DNA of 64,000 bases from Flagellimonas flava (GTDB taxonomy: Bacteria > Bacteroidota > Bacteroidia > Flavobacteriales > Flavobacteriaceae). The first letter of the stretch is position 1. Every line of letters starts with the position of its first letter. The translations under genes and the position numbers were made by a program. Under the pieces are notes generated by a model. The model ran no database searches and was not told the origin of the DNA. It saw only the letters and a list, made by a program, of their open reading frames with translations. Shown here piece by piece: positions 52,951 to 62,283 of this stretch. The DNA is taken from NCBI RefSeq assembly GCF_900129665.1, contig NZ_FQWL01000003.1:496001-560000 (forward strand), written 5' to 3'.

Positions 52951-53712
52951 TTAGAGCTCTTTGATTTTGATATTTCTGTAGGCCACTACGTCACCGTGGT
53001 CTTGCAGTCCAATATTTCCTGTTCGGTACGCCCCGAAACCTTCCCAATCCGCAAATTTAGAATTGGCCACCATCTCATCCCATGCCTCTCCATGAACCGG
53101 AAAATCAATAATTTTTTTGCCGTTCAAAACCACATGGCCCTCATTTGTTTCATGATTGACCAGAATCTCAACCAGGTTCCACTCGCCAGCAGGCTTAACA
53201 GCTTTCTCACTCGGCGCCACCATATCATATAGAGCCCCGGCCTGATGCGTTGTGCCATTTTTTGCATCCGGATGACCTTCATCATCCAATACTTGGATTT
53301 CAGGACCAGTGAGATACGGTTGCCCAAACTTTTCATTCTCATGAACTCCCCAAAAAATTCCGCTATTCCCATTGGCAGCAACCTTCCATTCCAAGGACAG
53401 CACAAAATTGGTAAATGTCTTGTCGGTAACAATGTTATAGCTAGCGCCTTCGGGTCTTTCCTCAGGTGGGTAAAAAACCATGGCTCCGTCCTCCAGTTTC
53501 CAAGGCTCTGCGATGCTCTCTCCGTTGTAAAAATGCCATCCGTCAAATGAAGTGCCATCAAATAAAACCGCCCATTGTGGTTCCTCTAAAACCGGTGGCT
53601 GAACCTCTTCGGCTCCTGAGAGCGGATTCGAATCCGCTTCTTCTGACTTGGACTCTTTTCCGCGACATGCAAACACTGCAATCGCCAATACCAGCAATCC
53701 TATTTTTTTCAT
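52951..53712 (-). CDS. DUF1080 lipoprotein (3-keto-disaccharide hydrolase family)
   Basis: The 253-aa protein has lipobox VFAC near residue 16. The DUF1080 domain follows an acidic linker: WAVLFDGTSFDGWHFYNG, TDKTFTNFVLSLEWKVAANGNSGIFWGVH, PEIQVLDDEGHPDAKNG and IGLQDHGDVVAYRNIKIKEL. It is tethered to a membrane and probably removes the 3-keto sugar from substrates in the periplasm. Its start overlaps the upstream isomerase stop by 4 nt. It is a diverged paralogue of the next gene. Confidence 0.88.
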   Translation of the reverse strand: MKKIGLLVLAIAVFACRGKESKSEEADSNPLSGAEEVQPPVLEEPQWAVLFDGTSFDGWHFYNGESIAEPWKLEDGAMVFYPPEERPEGASYNIVTDKTFTNFVLSLEWKVAANGNSGIFWGVHENEKFGQPYLTGPEIQVLDDEGHPDAKNGTTHQAGALYDMVAPSEKAVKPAGEWNLVEILVNHETNEGHVVLNGKKIIDFPVHGEAWDEMVANSKFADWEGFGAYRTGNIGLQDHGDVVAYRNIKIKEL

Positions 53713-54761
53713 AATCCCAATATTTTTTTCAGTTTTTCCTCATCGGTTGATGCCCCTGCAAAGTCATCAAAGGTCTTGGTGGTAGCCTCAATAATATGAT
53801 CTTGAATAAACTTGGCCCCTTCCCTGGCTCCCTGTTCTGGGCTCTTTATACAACATTCCCATTCCATTACCGCCCACACATCACATCCGTACTGTGTGAG
53901 TTTGGAAAAGATGGTTTTAAAATCAATTTGCCCGTCACCAAGTGAACGATATCTTCCTGCCCGATCTCCCCAATCGTTATAGCCTCCAAAAGCACCTTTC
54001 TTACCCGTTGGATTAAATTCGGAATCTTTCACATGGAAAGATTTAATAAATTCATGATAGTGGTCTATGTAAGCAATGTAATCCAATTGTTGGAGCACAA
54101 AATGACTTGGGTCGTACAAAATATTCACTCTTTTGTGATTCCCCGTGGCTTCCAAAAATCGCTCAAAGGTATCTCCGTCGTGAAGATCTTCTCCAGGGTG
54201 GATTTCATAACACACATCTACCCCCTCTTTATCGAAATGATCCAGAATGGGCGTCCACCTCTTGGCCAATTCCCCAAATCCCATTTCCACCAAACCAGGA
54301 GGTCTTTGCGGCCATGGATGGGCCGTATGCCAGAGCAATGAGCCTGAGAAAGTGGCATGGGCGCTAATTCCCAGTCTTCTGCTGGCAGTTGCCGCTTTTT
54401 TAACTGTTTCCACGGCCCATTCCTTGCGTGCCTTTGGATTGTTTTTTACAGCATCTGGAGCGAAATTATCGAACATAATATCATAAGCAGGATGAACAGC
54501 GACCAACTGTCCTTGCAAATGTGTGGATAGCTCCGTTATCTCGAGACCATAGGAATTTATTTTTCCTTTTAGTTCATCGCAATAATCCTGACTCTCTGCC
54601 GCCTTGTCCAAATCGATGAGAAAGGATTCCCAAGTGGGAATCTGAATACCCTTATACCCTAAATCGGAAGCCCATTTACACAGGCCGTCAAGGGAGTTGA
54701 ACGGGGGTTGGCTATCTACAAATTGCGCCAAAAAAACAGCAGGTCCTTTAATTGTTTTCAT
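53709..54761 (-). CDS. Sugar phosphate isomerase/epimerase (TIM barrel)
   Basis: The 350-aa protein is of the AP_endonuc_2/xylose isomerase-like TIM-barrel family. Metal ligands are expected at Glu in YEIHPGE, Asp/His in YDPSHF, His in SFHVKD and Glu in VMEWE. It has no signal peptide. Such enzymes epimerise or isomerise keto-sugars, and several act in 3-keto-sugar pathways. It heads the module-1 operon and is divergent from the GMC gene across a 142-nt region containing a clear dyad. Its counterpart in module 2 is a lipoprotein, so the two differ in location. Confidence 0.88.
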   Translation of the reverse strand: MKTIKGPAVFLAQFVDSQPPFNSLDGLCKWASDLGYKGIQIPTWESFLIDLDKAAESQDYCDELKGKINSYGLEITELSTHLQGQLVAVHPAYDIMFDNFAPDAVKNNPKARKEWAVETVKKAATASRRLGISAHATFSGSLLWHTAHPWPQRPPGLVEMGFGELAKRWTPILDHFDKEGVDVCYEIHPGEDLHDGDTFERFLEATGNHKRVNILYDPSHFVLQQLDYIAYIDHYHEFIKSFHVKDSEFNPTGKKGAFGGYNDWGDRAGRYRSLGDGQIDFKTIFSKLTQYGCDVWAVMEWECCIKSPEQGAREGAKFIQDHIIEATTKTFDDFAGASTDEEKLKKILGL

Positions 54762-54783
54762 TCAATGTGATTTACTAACTCTT

Positions 54784-54812
54784 GATAAATCCATAAAATT
54801 TTAGGATTTATC
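54784..54812. promoter_or_regulatory. Operator-like dyad between module-1 divergent genes
   Basis: GATAAATCC (54784-54792) and GGATTTATC (54804-54812) form a 9-bp perfect dyad with centres 20 bp apart. It ends 23 nt from the isomerase start (minus) and is well placed to control both directions. No regulator gene is visible nearby. Confidence 0.5.
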
Positions 54813-54903
54813 GCCTATATTTAAGAAAAAATCAGGGATGTTTTTGTTTTCCCTTCGGGAGGTCATAAATATAGCGATAAGTAACAACTAAAATAACACA
54901 ATT

Positions 54904-56607
54904 GTGGACGAAAATGTGGTTTACGATGCCATTGTAGTAGGCACTGGAATAACTGGCGGTTGGGCTGCCAAGGAACTTTGCGAAAATGGATTAAAGACCT
55001 TGGTACTGGATCGTGGACCCATGGTGGAACATATCGTAGATTACAAGACCATGAACCTCGATCCTTGGGATATGCCCAACAATGGAGAACTATCAAGAAT
55101 AGATAAAGAAAAATACCATAAGCAAATTCGCGTCGGATGGGCCCCAAAAGAAGATGTAAAGCATTTTTTTGTCAATGACTTGGAACATCCTTATCAGGAA
55201 ACCAAACGTTTTGACTGGATTCGGGGCTATCATGTTGGAGGACGGTCAATTACCTGGGGTAAACAAAGTTACCGTTGGAGTGATATTGATTTTGCAGCCA
55301 ACAAAAAAGAGGGCATAGCTGTGGATTGGCCGGTTCGGTATAACGATATTTCACCTTGGTATGACAAGGTGGAATCTTATATAGGGGTCAGTGGGGAAAA
55401 TTTGGGATTGAAACAACTCCCGGATGGAAAATTTCAACCTCCCATGGAACTCAATTGTGTAGAAAAGGAGTTGCAGCAATCCTTACAAAAAGGCTTTGAT
55501 GATGGCAGACTTCTTACCATTGGACGGGCGGCCCACATCACTGAGAAAACAACAAAATTTGAAGGACGGGGCACCTGTCAATACCGAAATAGATGCTGGC
55601 GAGGGTGTCCTTTTGGCGGTTACTTTAGCAGTCTTTCCTCCACCTTGCCCGCGGCAGAACGTACAGGTAATATGACCTTAAGAGCCAATTCCGTTGTCCA
55701 CGAAGTCATCTATGATGAAAAGACCAAAAAGGCCACCGGAGTTAAGGTCATTGATGCCGAGACCAATGAAAAACTGGAGTTCAAAGGAAAGATTGTTTTT
55801 CTATGCGCATCCGCCATGGCCTCTGTTGGCATTCTTTTGCAATCCAAATCCAAATCGTTTCCAAATGGACTTGGAAACAATTATGACGAAGTGGGCAGAA
55901 ATATCATGGACCACCACTATCAATTGGGGGCATCAGCCAAGGTGGACGGTCATTTGGACAAGTACTACAAGGGAAGACGACCCAACGGTTTCTACATCCC
56001 AAGATTTGTGAACTTGGATGACAAAACCAAACGACCCCAATTTTTGAGAGGGTTTGGTTATCAAGGTGGTGCCAGCAGAAATAATTGGTCGGAGTCGGTA
56101 GCTGAAATGGGTTATGGAGCGGTGCTTAAAGAAGCTATTCTTAAACCTGGGGGATGGGAAATTGGCATGACCGGATTTGGCGAAATGTTACCCTATCATG
56201 ACAATAGAGTAACCCTGAGCAAGGACAAAAAAGACCAATGGGGATTACCCCAGTTAGACTTTGATGTGGAGTTTAAGGAAAATGAACTTAAAATGAGGGA
56301 TGCCATTAAAAAAGAAGCCGTGGCCATGCTAAAATCGGCAGGGTTTAGAAATGTCACCGAATGGGACCGAGAAACAGGACCTGGCCTGGGCATTCATGAA
56401 ATGGGCGGCGCCCGTATGGGACACGACCCCAAAACCTCTGTCCTTAACAAACACAATCAATTGCATGATGTGCCAAATGTTTATGTGACCGATGGCGCCT
56501 TTATGACCTCCGCAAGCTGCGTCAACCCGTCATTGACCTATATGGCCTTCACGGCAAGGGCCGCAAACCATGCCGCCGAACAGTTCAAACAAAACAAATT
56601 TTCTTAA
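54904..56607 (+). CDS. GMC family FAD oxidoreductase, module 1
   Basis: The 567-aa flavoprotein has GxGxxG at 13-18 (AIVVGTGITGGWAAKEL), a FAD-contacting loop GYHVGGRSITWG, a Cys cluster CQYRNRCWRGC and the C-terminal GMC signature SASCVNPSLTYMAFTARAANHAA. It is close to large subunits of gluconate 2-dehydrogenase and glucoside 3-dehydrogenase, which oxidise sugar C3 or C2 and pass electrons to a haem or small subunit. No small subunit gene (gluconate 2-dehydrogenase subunit 3 type) is seen beside it. The start is GTG at 54904. The paralogue at 62.3 kb is very similar. Confidence 0.9.
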   Translation: MDENVVYDAIVVGTGITGGWAAKELCENGLKTLVLDRGPMVEHIVDYKTMNLDPWDMPNNGELSRIDKEKYHKQIRVGWAPKEDVKHFFVNDLEHPYQETKRFDWIRGYHVGGRSITWGKQSYRWSDIDFAANKKEGIAVDWPVRYNDISPWYDKVESYIGVSGENLGLKQLPDGKFQPPMELNCVEKELQQSLQKGFDDGRLLTIGRAAHITEKTTKFEGRGTCQYRNRCWRGCPFGGYFSSLSSTLPAAERTGNMTLRANSVVHEVIYDEKTKKATGVKVIDAETNEKLEFKGKIVFLCASAMASVGILLQSKSKSFPNGLGNNYDEVGRNIMDHHYQLGASAKVDGHLDKYYKGRRPNGFYIPRFVNLDDKTKRPQFLRGFGYQGGASRNNWSESVAEMGYGAVLKEAILKPGGWEIGMTGFGEMLPYHDNRVTLSKDKKDQWGLPQLDFDVEFKENELKMRDAIKKEAVAMLKSAGFRNVTEWDRETGPGLGIHEMGGARMGHDPKTSVLNKHNQLHDVPNVYVTDGAFMTSASCVNPSLTYMAFTARAANHAAEQFKQNKFS

Positions 56608-56616
56608 ATACCTACT

Positions 56617-57081
56617 ATGGAAAATGCTTCCGCCCGAAATTTATGGGGTGATTTTTTAGACGCCCATTTAGAGTTTGCATCAGAAGATGCGCCTAGGGTA
56701 ATCCACTTTTGCGATAATGAAAAAGATGCCAACACCTGCGCCGATCTGGTAAGCAAAGATATTAAGCGGGCCACCTCGCATTCACTGCTTGGTCTTCAGT
56801 ACCGTAAGGAAAAACTCCCAAAGATTGGGGATTTTGCCGTGGTCACGGATTGGGCCGGAAAGGCCAAATGCATCATTAGGACAACCTCTGTGAAATTGGT
56901 CCCTTATTTTGCCATTCATGCTGAACATGCCCGATTGGAAGGGGAAGGCGATAAAAGCTTGGACCATTGGCAAAAGACCCATTGGGACTATTACACCAGA
57001 GAATTATCTGAATTTAACCGCAAACCGCGGGAAAGTATGATCGTGGTATTTGAACGGTTTGAAAAGATCTTCCAAAGATAA
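56617..57081 (+). CDS. ASCH domain protein
   Basis: The 154-aa soluble protein has the ASCH pattern: an N-terminal helix, then GDFAVVTDWAGKAKCIIRTTSVKLVPY in the beta-barrel core and WQKTHWDYYTREL near the end. ASCH domains bind RNA or nucleotides, and some are amidohydrolases that cleave modified bases. It lies 9 nt after the GMC gene and is therefore part of its operon, although a link to sugar metabolism is not obvious. Confidence 0.9.
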   Translation: MENASARNLWGDFLDAHLEFASEDAPRVIHFCDNEKDANTCADLVSKDIKRATSHSLLGLQYRKEKLPKIGDFAVVTDWAGKAKCIIRTTSVKLVPYFAIHAEHARLEGEGDKSLDHWQKTHWDYYTRELSEFNRKPRESMIVVFERFEKIFQR

Positions 57082-57110
57082 TGGCCGCTTAAGCGGCCAT
57101 CTCATTTTGT
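57081..57110. terminator. Palindrome between convergent operons
   Basis: ATGGCCGCTT (57081-57090) and AAGCGGCCAT (57091-57100) form a perfect 20-bp palindrome sharing the final A of the ASCH stop. The T-run after it is weak (ctcatttt), so it may be a terminator or a simple stop for both convergent transcripts. Confidence 0.6.
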
Positions 57111-57127
57111 GTTATTAATCGTTGGGG

Positions 57128-58264
57128 TTAATCCAGATCTACCCAGATATTTCCCTGCTTATGGGAAGCAACGGTACTTTCAATAAAGTTCATTCCGCGA
57201 ACCCCATCTCTCATGGTCGGGAATTCTCCATCGTTATAATCTTCGCCACGGATTGCCCTAGCGGCTCCTAGATAAATATTGGCCATGGAATCAAAAATGC
57301 CTTCTGGATGTCCTGCAGGTATTTTCGAGGCATTCAACGAAAGCTCAGTGTTATAGGCATGACCTGGCTTGTAAACCTGAAGCGGTTCAGTGTCGCTCAT
57401 TTTGTAAAGAAAATTTGGCTTTTCCTGTTCCCATCGAAAAGCGGCTTTTTCCCCGTAAATGGCAATTGCCAATCCATTTTCTTCACCGGTGGCCACCTGG
57501 CTTGCCCTAACTACTCCTTTAACGTGCTTGTCCATACGGATCAAAACAGTTCCATCCACATCCATCTGGTTATCATCGTACAGATAGTTGAAATCACACA
57601 ACACTGATTTGATCTGTAATCCCGTGGTATACTCAATCAAGTTGGATGCGTGTACCCCTATATCCCCAATACAGGAACTGATTCCCGCCTTGGTTGGATC
57701 CAATCGCCATACCGTGGAACGTTTTTCTTTATCGTGAATAACGGTATTGATCCAGCCTTGGTAATATCTTGCGTCTACTTTATGGATTCTTCCCAGTTCC
57801 CCGTTTTTAATCATTTCCCGCATCTGACGCACCATGGGATATCCCGTGTAAGTGTGCGTTAGCGCGAATACTTTTCCAGACTTTTGATGCACCTCTTGCA
57901 GAGTTTTTGCCTCTTCGTAATTCATGGTCATCGGCTTTTCGCAAATGACATGAAACCCGTTTTCCAACAGTTTTTTGGCCATTGGATAATGCAAAAAGTT
58001 GGGGGTTAAAACTGAGCAAACCTGGATGCGCTCATCTTCTGGGAGTTTCAGCTCCTCCTCCACCAAAGTGTCAAAATCTGTGTAGATCCTGTTAGTGGGC
58101 ACATCAATCTCTTTTGCAAAAGCAAGGTTTTGTTCATAATCGGGGTTGAACACTGCTCCAACAATTTCATAGTTGTCATTTATGAAGGAGGCCACCCTGT
58201 GGAGCACTCCAATTAGGGAATCCCCACCACCACCAATAATTCCTAATCTAATTTTTTTTGGCAT
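57128..58264 (-). CDS. Gfo/Idh/MocA family sugar dehydrogenase
   Basis: The 378-aa NAD(P)-dependent oxidoreductase has an N-terminal Rossmann motif LGIIGGGGDSLIGVLHR (about 6-22) and the conserved EKP in HVICEKPMTMNYEEAK. The C-terminal beta-sheet domain (about 130-378) contains SCIGDIGVHASNLIEYTTG with the catalytic His. It oxidises or reduces a sugar ring and could convert the 3-keto-sugar product to a cell metabolite. It is last in the module-2 minus operon (13 nt after the MFS gene). It has no signal peptide. Confidence 0.9.
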   Translation of the reverse strand: MPKKIRLGIIGGGGDSLIGVLHRVASFINDNYEIVGAVFNPDYEQNLAFAKEIDVPTNRIYTDFDTLVEEELKLPEDERIQVCSVLTPNFLHYPMAKKLLENGFHVICEKPMTMNYEEAKTLQEVHQKSGKVFALTHTYTGYPMVRQMREMIKNGELGRIHKVDARYYQGWINTVIHDKEKRSTVWRLDPTKAGISSCIGDIGVHASNLIEYTTGLQIKSVLCDFNYLYDDNQMDVDGTVLIRMDKHVKGVVRASQVATGEENGLAIAIYGEKAAFRWEQEKPNFLYKMSDTEPLQVYKPGHAYNTELSLNASKIPAGHPEGIFDSMANIYLGAARAIRGEDYNDGEFPTMRDGVRGMNFIESTVASHKQGNIWVDLD

Positions 58265-58277
58265 TCTATTTCTTTTT

Positions 58278-59453
58278 TTAAGCTTCTTGAGTATTTGGTT
58301 TTCGTTTTTTCATGTAGACATATAATCCAATAAATGCCACAATTAAAATTGCTGGCAAAATTGACATTGTTCTTAGTGCTTCCATGGCATTTGCATTATC
58401 CATCAATTTACCCATTACAGGCAGCACCACAGAAACGGAAAGCATTCCGGCTCCACCCATTATGGAAAGCCCCAAAGCTCCGGTTTCTGGAAGATATTCG
58501 GCCACAAAACCCAACATTGTTGGCCAGAAAAAAGTAACTCCCACTGCAAAGACGGCGGCAGCGGCAAAAGTCATTCCTCCACTGGTAATGGTCAACAACC
58601 AAAGTCCGATAAAGGTGAATATTGCAGAAAACAATAACATCCCAGCTGGTTGCAATTTATGTATGACCTTGCCGGCAAAAGCCCTCCCAAGGGCCATTAT
58701 ACCATTAATAAATGCAAGTACCAACAAGGGCACAGCCACGGATTCCTTCAGCAAAGATTCTATTCGTTGTGTCGTTCCCAATTCCGAAGCGGCGGTCAAA
58801 AACATACATAACACCATAAAGATGAATAGGGGCTTGCCCAAACTAGCAATCATTTTATTGTTGCTGACACCCATTTGAACCCGTTCCGTAACCGGAAAGT
58901 TCTGGCCCAAAAACATAAATCCGTAGATAATCAGCGGAATAAACAATACGCCTACCATAATCTGCCAACCCAGTCCCATCACATCCATTATTAGCCAGCC
59001 CACCAATGAGCCAATTACAATCCCTCCAGGGAACCATACATGAAACCGATTCAACATTTTGGTTTTGTTGTTGGTATACATGGAGGCAATCATAGGGTTA
59101 AGGGCTGCCTCAACCATTCCATTTCCAATGCCCACAAATAAGGTTGCCAAGAACAAGGAAGTTTGATCTTTGGCCAAAATGGTCCAAACAATCCCAATAG
59201 CATGGGTAATAAAGGCCATCCATGTAATTTTTTTGATTCCCAGTGAATCAACCAAAGGTCCACCAATAATCATCGCAATTGTAAAACCCCAAAACGCAGG
59301 GGTAAAAGCCCAGCCGATTTGCTCCAAGGTAAGACCCACACCTTCGGGTCCAAAAACTGTTTCCAGTCTTGCTCTTATTGCAAATGTCATCGACGTTACC
59401 AATAGCGCAACGCATGAAGCATAGAACAGCCTATTCTTATTGATGTTTTCCAT
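58278..59453 (-). CDS. MFS transporter (sugar or nutrient carrier)
   Basis: The 391-aa membrane protein has about 12 helices. The MFS features include FTPAFWGFTIAMIIGGPLVDSLGIKKITW (loop 2-3) and GIGNGMVEAALNPM. It imports a small solute with H+ or Na+ coupling; it is not clearly in the FucP or sialic acid group. It lies 21 nt after the nucleoside-type symporter gene and 13 nt before the Gfo/Idh gene in the module-2 operon. The specificity is unknown. Confidence 0.85.
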   Translation of the reverse strand: MENINKNRLFYASCVALLVTSMTFAIRARLETVFGPEGVGLTLEQIGWAFTPAFWGFTIAMIIGGPLVDSLGIKKITWMAFITHAIGIVWTILAKDQTSLFLATLFVGIGNGMVEAALNPMIASMYTNNKTKMLNRFHVWFPGGIVIGSLVGWLIMDVMGLGWQIMVGVLFIPLIIYGFMFLGQNFPVTERVQMGVSNNKMIASLGKPLFIFMVLCMFLTAASELGTTQRIESLLKESVAVPLLVLAFINGIMALGRAFAGKVIHKLQPAGMLLFSAIFTFIGLWLLTITSGGMTFAAAAVFAVGVTFFWPTMLGFVAEYLPETGALGLSIMGGAGMLSVSVVLPVMGKLMDNANAMEALRTMSILPAILIVAFIGLYVYMKKRKPNTQEA

Positions 59454-59474
59454 TTAAATCAAAGTTTTAGTTAA

Positions 59475-60701
59475 TTAAGGTTTATAAGTTACCTCTTCCT
59501 TCTTAAAGAAAAGGGCAAACAGCACTAACACAACAAAAGCAAAGAGAGATGGGATAATCCAAACATTTTCCCAGTCGTGAACATTTTCGGCCACAAGGTA
59601 CATGTCCGTAATTTTTCCGGCAATCCAGAAGCCGATCAACATACCCACCCCATAAGTGGCTAAAGTAATCAGCCCTTGTGCAGCGCTTTTGTATTTTTCC
59701 CCCGCTTTGGAATCCGTGTAGATTTGACCCGACACGAAGAAAAAATCGTAACAAATACCGTGTAATGCAATACCCGTGAGCAGCATAAAGACCATCTCCC
59801 CGGCATTTCCATAGGCAAAAAGCAAATAGCGGACCGTCCAAGCCAACATTCCCGCCAAAATTGTTTTTTTGAATCCGAAACGCTTGAAAAACACTGGTAA
59901 CAGCAGCATAAACAAGACTTCTGAAATTTGACCTATGGTCATTTTGCCCGCCGGATTGGACACCCCGATTTCCCCTAAAAATTGTCCTGCATGCTGATAG
60001 TAGAAAGCCAGCGGGATACAAATAAGAATAGAGGCCAGGAAAAAGATAAGAAAGTTTCTATCCTTAAGGAGTTTCAATGCCTCCAAGCCCAATATTTCCG
60101 AAACGGTCACCTTTTCCTTTCCAGAAGATTTTGGGGGAGTCTTTGGCAGGGTAAAGCTAAAAAGTCCCAAAAGTGCCGAAGCTCCTGCAACCATTAAAAA
60201 GGTGTTGCGGAGCAATCCACCACTTACACCCTGTTCGCTGTCCCAGCCTAAAAAGCTAATGGTCAAACCGGCTATGATCCACCCAATGGTTCCGAACACT
60301 CGGATGTAGGCAAACTCCTTTGAAGGGTCGGTCATTTGGTTAAAGGAAACGGAATTTACCAGGGCCAAGGTGGGCATGTAGACTATCATATAACCCAGCA
60401 CATAGGGATAAAAGGCCCCAAAATCCACGGCGTTGGCCAATTGATACATCAAGAAAGCACCTATTAAATGGGATACACCCAAAATACGCTCGGCATTAAA
60501 GTACCGGTCTGCAATAAGGCCAATAATAAAGGGAGCAATAATCGCCCCCCAAGATTGTGTGGAATACGCCAAGGCAATCTCACCTCCACTTGCTTTTAGG
60601 GTATTGGGTAAATAAATCCCCATGGTCACGAACCAACCTCCCCAAATAAAAAATTCGAGGAACATCATGAACGAGAGTTGGATCTTGATTTTTGGACTCA
60701 T
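59475..60701 (-). CDS. Nucleoside/H+ symporter-type MFS transporter
   Basis: The 408-aa protein has 12 predicted helices and begins MSPKIKIQLSFMMFLEFFIWGGWFVTMGIYL, typical of the Nuc_H_symport (NupG/XapB) family. I choose the ATG at 60701; an earlier one would add hydrophilic residues ahead of the first helix. In Bacteroidota such carriers often lie in sugar-use operons, so the substrate may be a sugar rather than a nucleoside. It is third in the module-2 operon, 7 nt after the DinB-like gene. Confidence 0.87.
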   Translation of the reverse strand: MSPKIKIQLSFMMFLEFFIWGGWFVTMGIYLPNTLKASGGEIALAYSTQSWGAIIAPFIIGLIADRYFNAERILGVSHLIGAFLMYQLANAVDFGAFYPYVLGYMIVYMPTLALVNSVSFNQMTDPSKEFAYIRVFGTIGWIIAGLTISFLGWDSEQGVSGGLLRNTFLMVAGASALLGLFSFTLPKTPPKSSGKEKVTVSEILGLEALKLLKDRNFLIFFLASILICIPLAFYYQHAGQFLGEIGVSNPAGKMTIGQISEVLFMLLLPVFFKRFGFKKTILAGMLAWTVRYLLFAYGNAGEMVFMLLTGIALHGICYDFFFVSGQIYTDSKAGEKYKSAAQGLITLATYGVGMLIGFWIAGKITDMYLVAENVHDWENVWIIPSLFAFVVLVLFALFFKKEEVTYKP

Positions 60702-60708
60702 GAAGTAA

Positions 60709-61152
60709 CTATCTTTTGTAAAATATATAATCCAGTGCATCAGGGGTAATGCCCGAAGTCCTAAACTCTGAAAGAATCTGTCCCCTATGATGGGTGGAAT
60801 GGTTTACCACATGAAACAAAATGTCCTTTAGGTCATTGGCATAGGTTCTGCCCGCGCTATTTTGGTACTCTATCCTTTTGTTGAAATCGTCCGTATTGGT
60901 TATAATCTCAAATGATGTTCTTTGGTTTTCGTAATGGATATCTTCCCATCGCCCTATATCATGAACTTGCCACACCTCAAATTCCGACGGCTTTCCCAGA
61001 ATCCTGTGGTTCCATGTATGATGTGCATTAAGTACGTGACTAAAAAGCCGAAGGCACTTTTCTGGAACCTCATCCAAGGCAGTGCATTGTTCTATCAGCT
61101 TTTTGTTGCAATAGAAATTATAGTCGAAGAGCTGGTGCAAAAATCCCTTCAT
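60709..61152 (-). CDS. DinB-like metal-binding protein
   Basis: The 147-aa four-helix-bundle protein has the His residues expected for the metal site: NAHHTWNHR (about 44) and HVVNHSTHHRGQI (about 120). The DinB/YfiT family includes thiol-transfer enzymes and proteins of unknown role. It lies between the isomerase lipoprotein gene (21 nt) and the symporter gene (7 nt) in the module-2 operon. Its place in sugar metabolism is not explained. Confidence 0.85.
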   Translation of the reverse strand: MKGFLHQLFDYNFYCNKKLIEQCTALDEVPEKCLRLFSHVLNAHHTWNHRILGKPSEFEVWQVHDIGRWEDIHYENQRTSFEIITNTDDFNKRIEYQNSAGRTYANDLKDILFHVVNHSTHHRGQILSEFRTSGITPDALDYIFYKR

Positions 61153-61173
61153 AAACCAAAGGTTGGATAATAA

Positions 61174-62157
61174 CTAGTTCTGAAACTTCTCTAATAATTT
61201 TTTTGTGGCTATAATACCCTCTTCCTCACTTAATGCGCTTCCTTCATATTCCACGCCAATGAATCCAGAGTACCCTGCATCCTTAACAATCTTGAGCATA
61301 CGGCTGTAATCCGAATGAACCTCATCCCCGTTTTCATCAAAATCATGTGACTTGGCACTTACTGCTTTCGCATAGGGCATGATCTCCTCCATTCCTTTAT
61401 ATCTGTCATACCATTCTAGGCATTCGGGCCACTCTCCCCAAGTAATACAGAAATTGCCAAAATCTGGCAGCGTTCCACAATTCTCCATATTTACCTCTTT
61501 AAAGACGTTGGCCAACAACGCCCCCTTGGAGGACAAACCTCCATGGTTTTCAACAATGATGTTGACGTTTTTGTCCTTGGCATATGTAGATAGCTTGGTC
61601 AAGCCATCCACGGCAGCAGCTGTCCATTCTTCAGGTTCGGAGCTTCCACTCAAATTCACTCTTATGGAATGGCATCCCAGCGCAGCGGCGGCATCCACCC
61701 ATTTGTGATGGTTTTCCACGGCAGCATTTCTTTCTGATTCATTCGGTGTGGCCAAATCTCCCTGGCCATCTATCATAATGATCAGGTTTTCCAGACCATG
61801 TTTTTTACTCTCGGCCAAACTTTTATCCACAAAATTCTTCATGGCCTCCTCGGAGAAATTATCTTTCTCCAATTCTGGGTAGTACAGCCCACTTACGTAC
61901 TCCAGTCCTTCAAAGCCCCACTCTTTTGCTTTTTCCGCAAATAGATAGGGGTCCATTCCATCTTCCCGTATCATTCTATGCATGGACCACTGGGCCAGCG
62001 ATATTTTAAACCATGGTTCCGCAGTGGTTTCCACTTCCATGGATGTTTCTGGTTCTTCCACTTCTTTTTTCTCTTTTTGCTTACAGGCGGTTGTTCCGAT
62101 AAGGAATATGGCCATAAGCGCAAATGTGGTATTCCTATTAAATTTTGTTCTGTTCAT
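61174..62157 (-). CDS. Sugar isomerase/epimerase lipoprotein (TIM barrel)
   Basis: The 327-aa protein has lipobox GTTAC near residue 25 and a linker rich in Glu. The TIM barrel begins KISLAQWSMHRMIREDGMDPY and has ligand motifs VENHGG, PDFGNF and GVEYEG. It is a relative of hydroxypyruvate isomerase and xylose isomerase-like enzymes and is probably tethered in the periplasm, where it could act on 3-keto sugars. It heads the module-2 operon and is divergent from the GMC gene at 62.3 kb. Confidence 0.86.
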   Translation of the reverse strand: MNRTKFNRNTTFALMAIFLIGTTACKQKEKKEVEEPETSMEVETTAEPWFKISLAQWSMHRMIREDGMDPYLFAEKAKEWGFEGLEYVSGLYYPELEKDNFSEEAMKNFVDKSLAESKKHGLENLIIMIDGQGDLATPNESERNAAVENHHKWVDAAAALGCHSIRVNLSGSSEPEEWTAAAVDGLTKLSTYAKDKNVNIIVENHGGLSSKGALLANVFKEVNMENCGTLPDFGNFCITWGEWPECLEWYDRYKGMEEIMPYAKAVSAKSHDFDENGDEVHSDYSRMLKIVKDAGYSGFIGVEYEGSALSEEEGIIATKKLLEKFQN

Positions 62158-62283
62158 AATGGTTGATTGCGTGAAATTAAAAAACTACAACGTTATAGTA
62201 CTGAATTCTCAATAAACATAGGGTTTAAATGTAGAAAATTAATTCAATAATTAATACATTTATGAAATAAACAATCCTAATAG

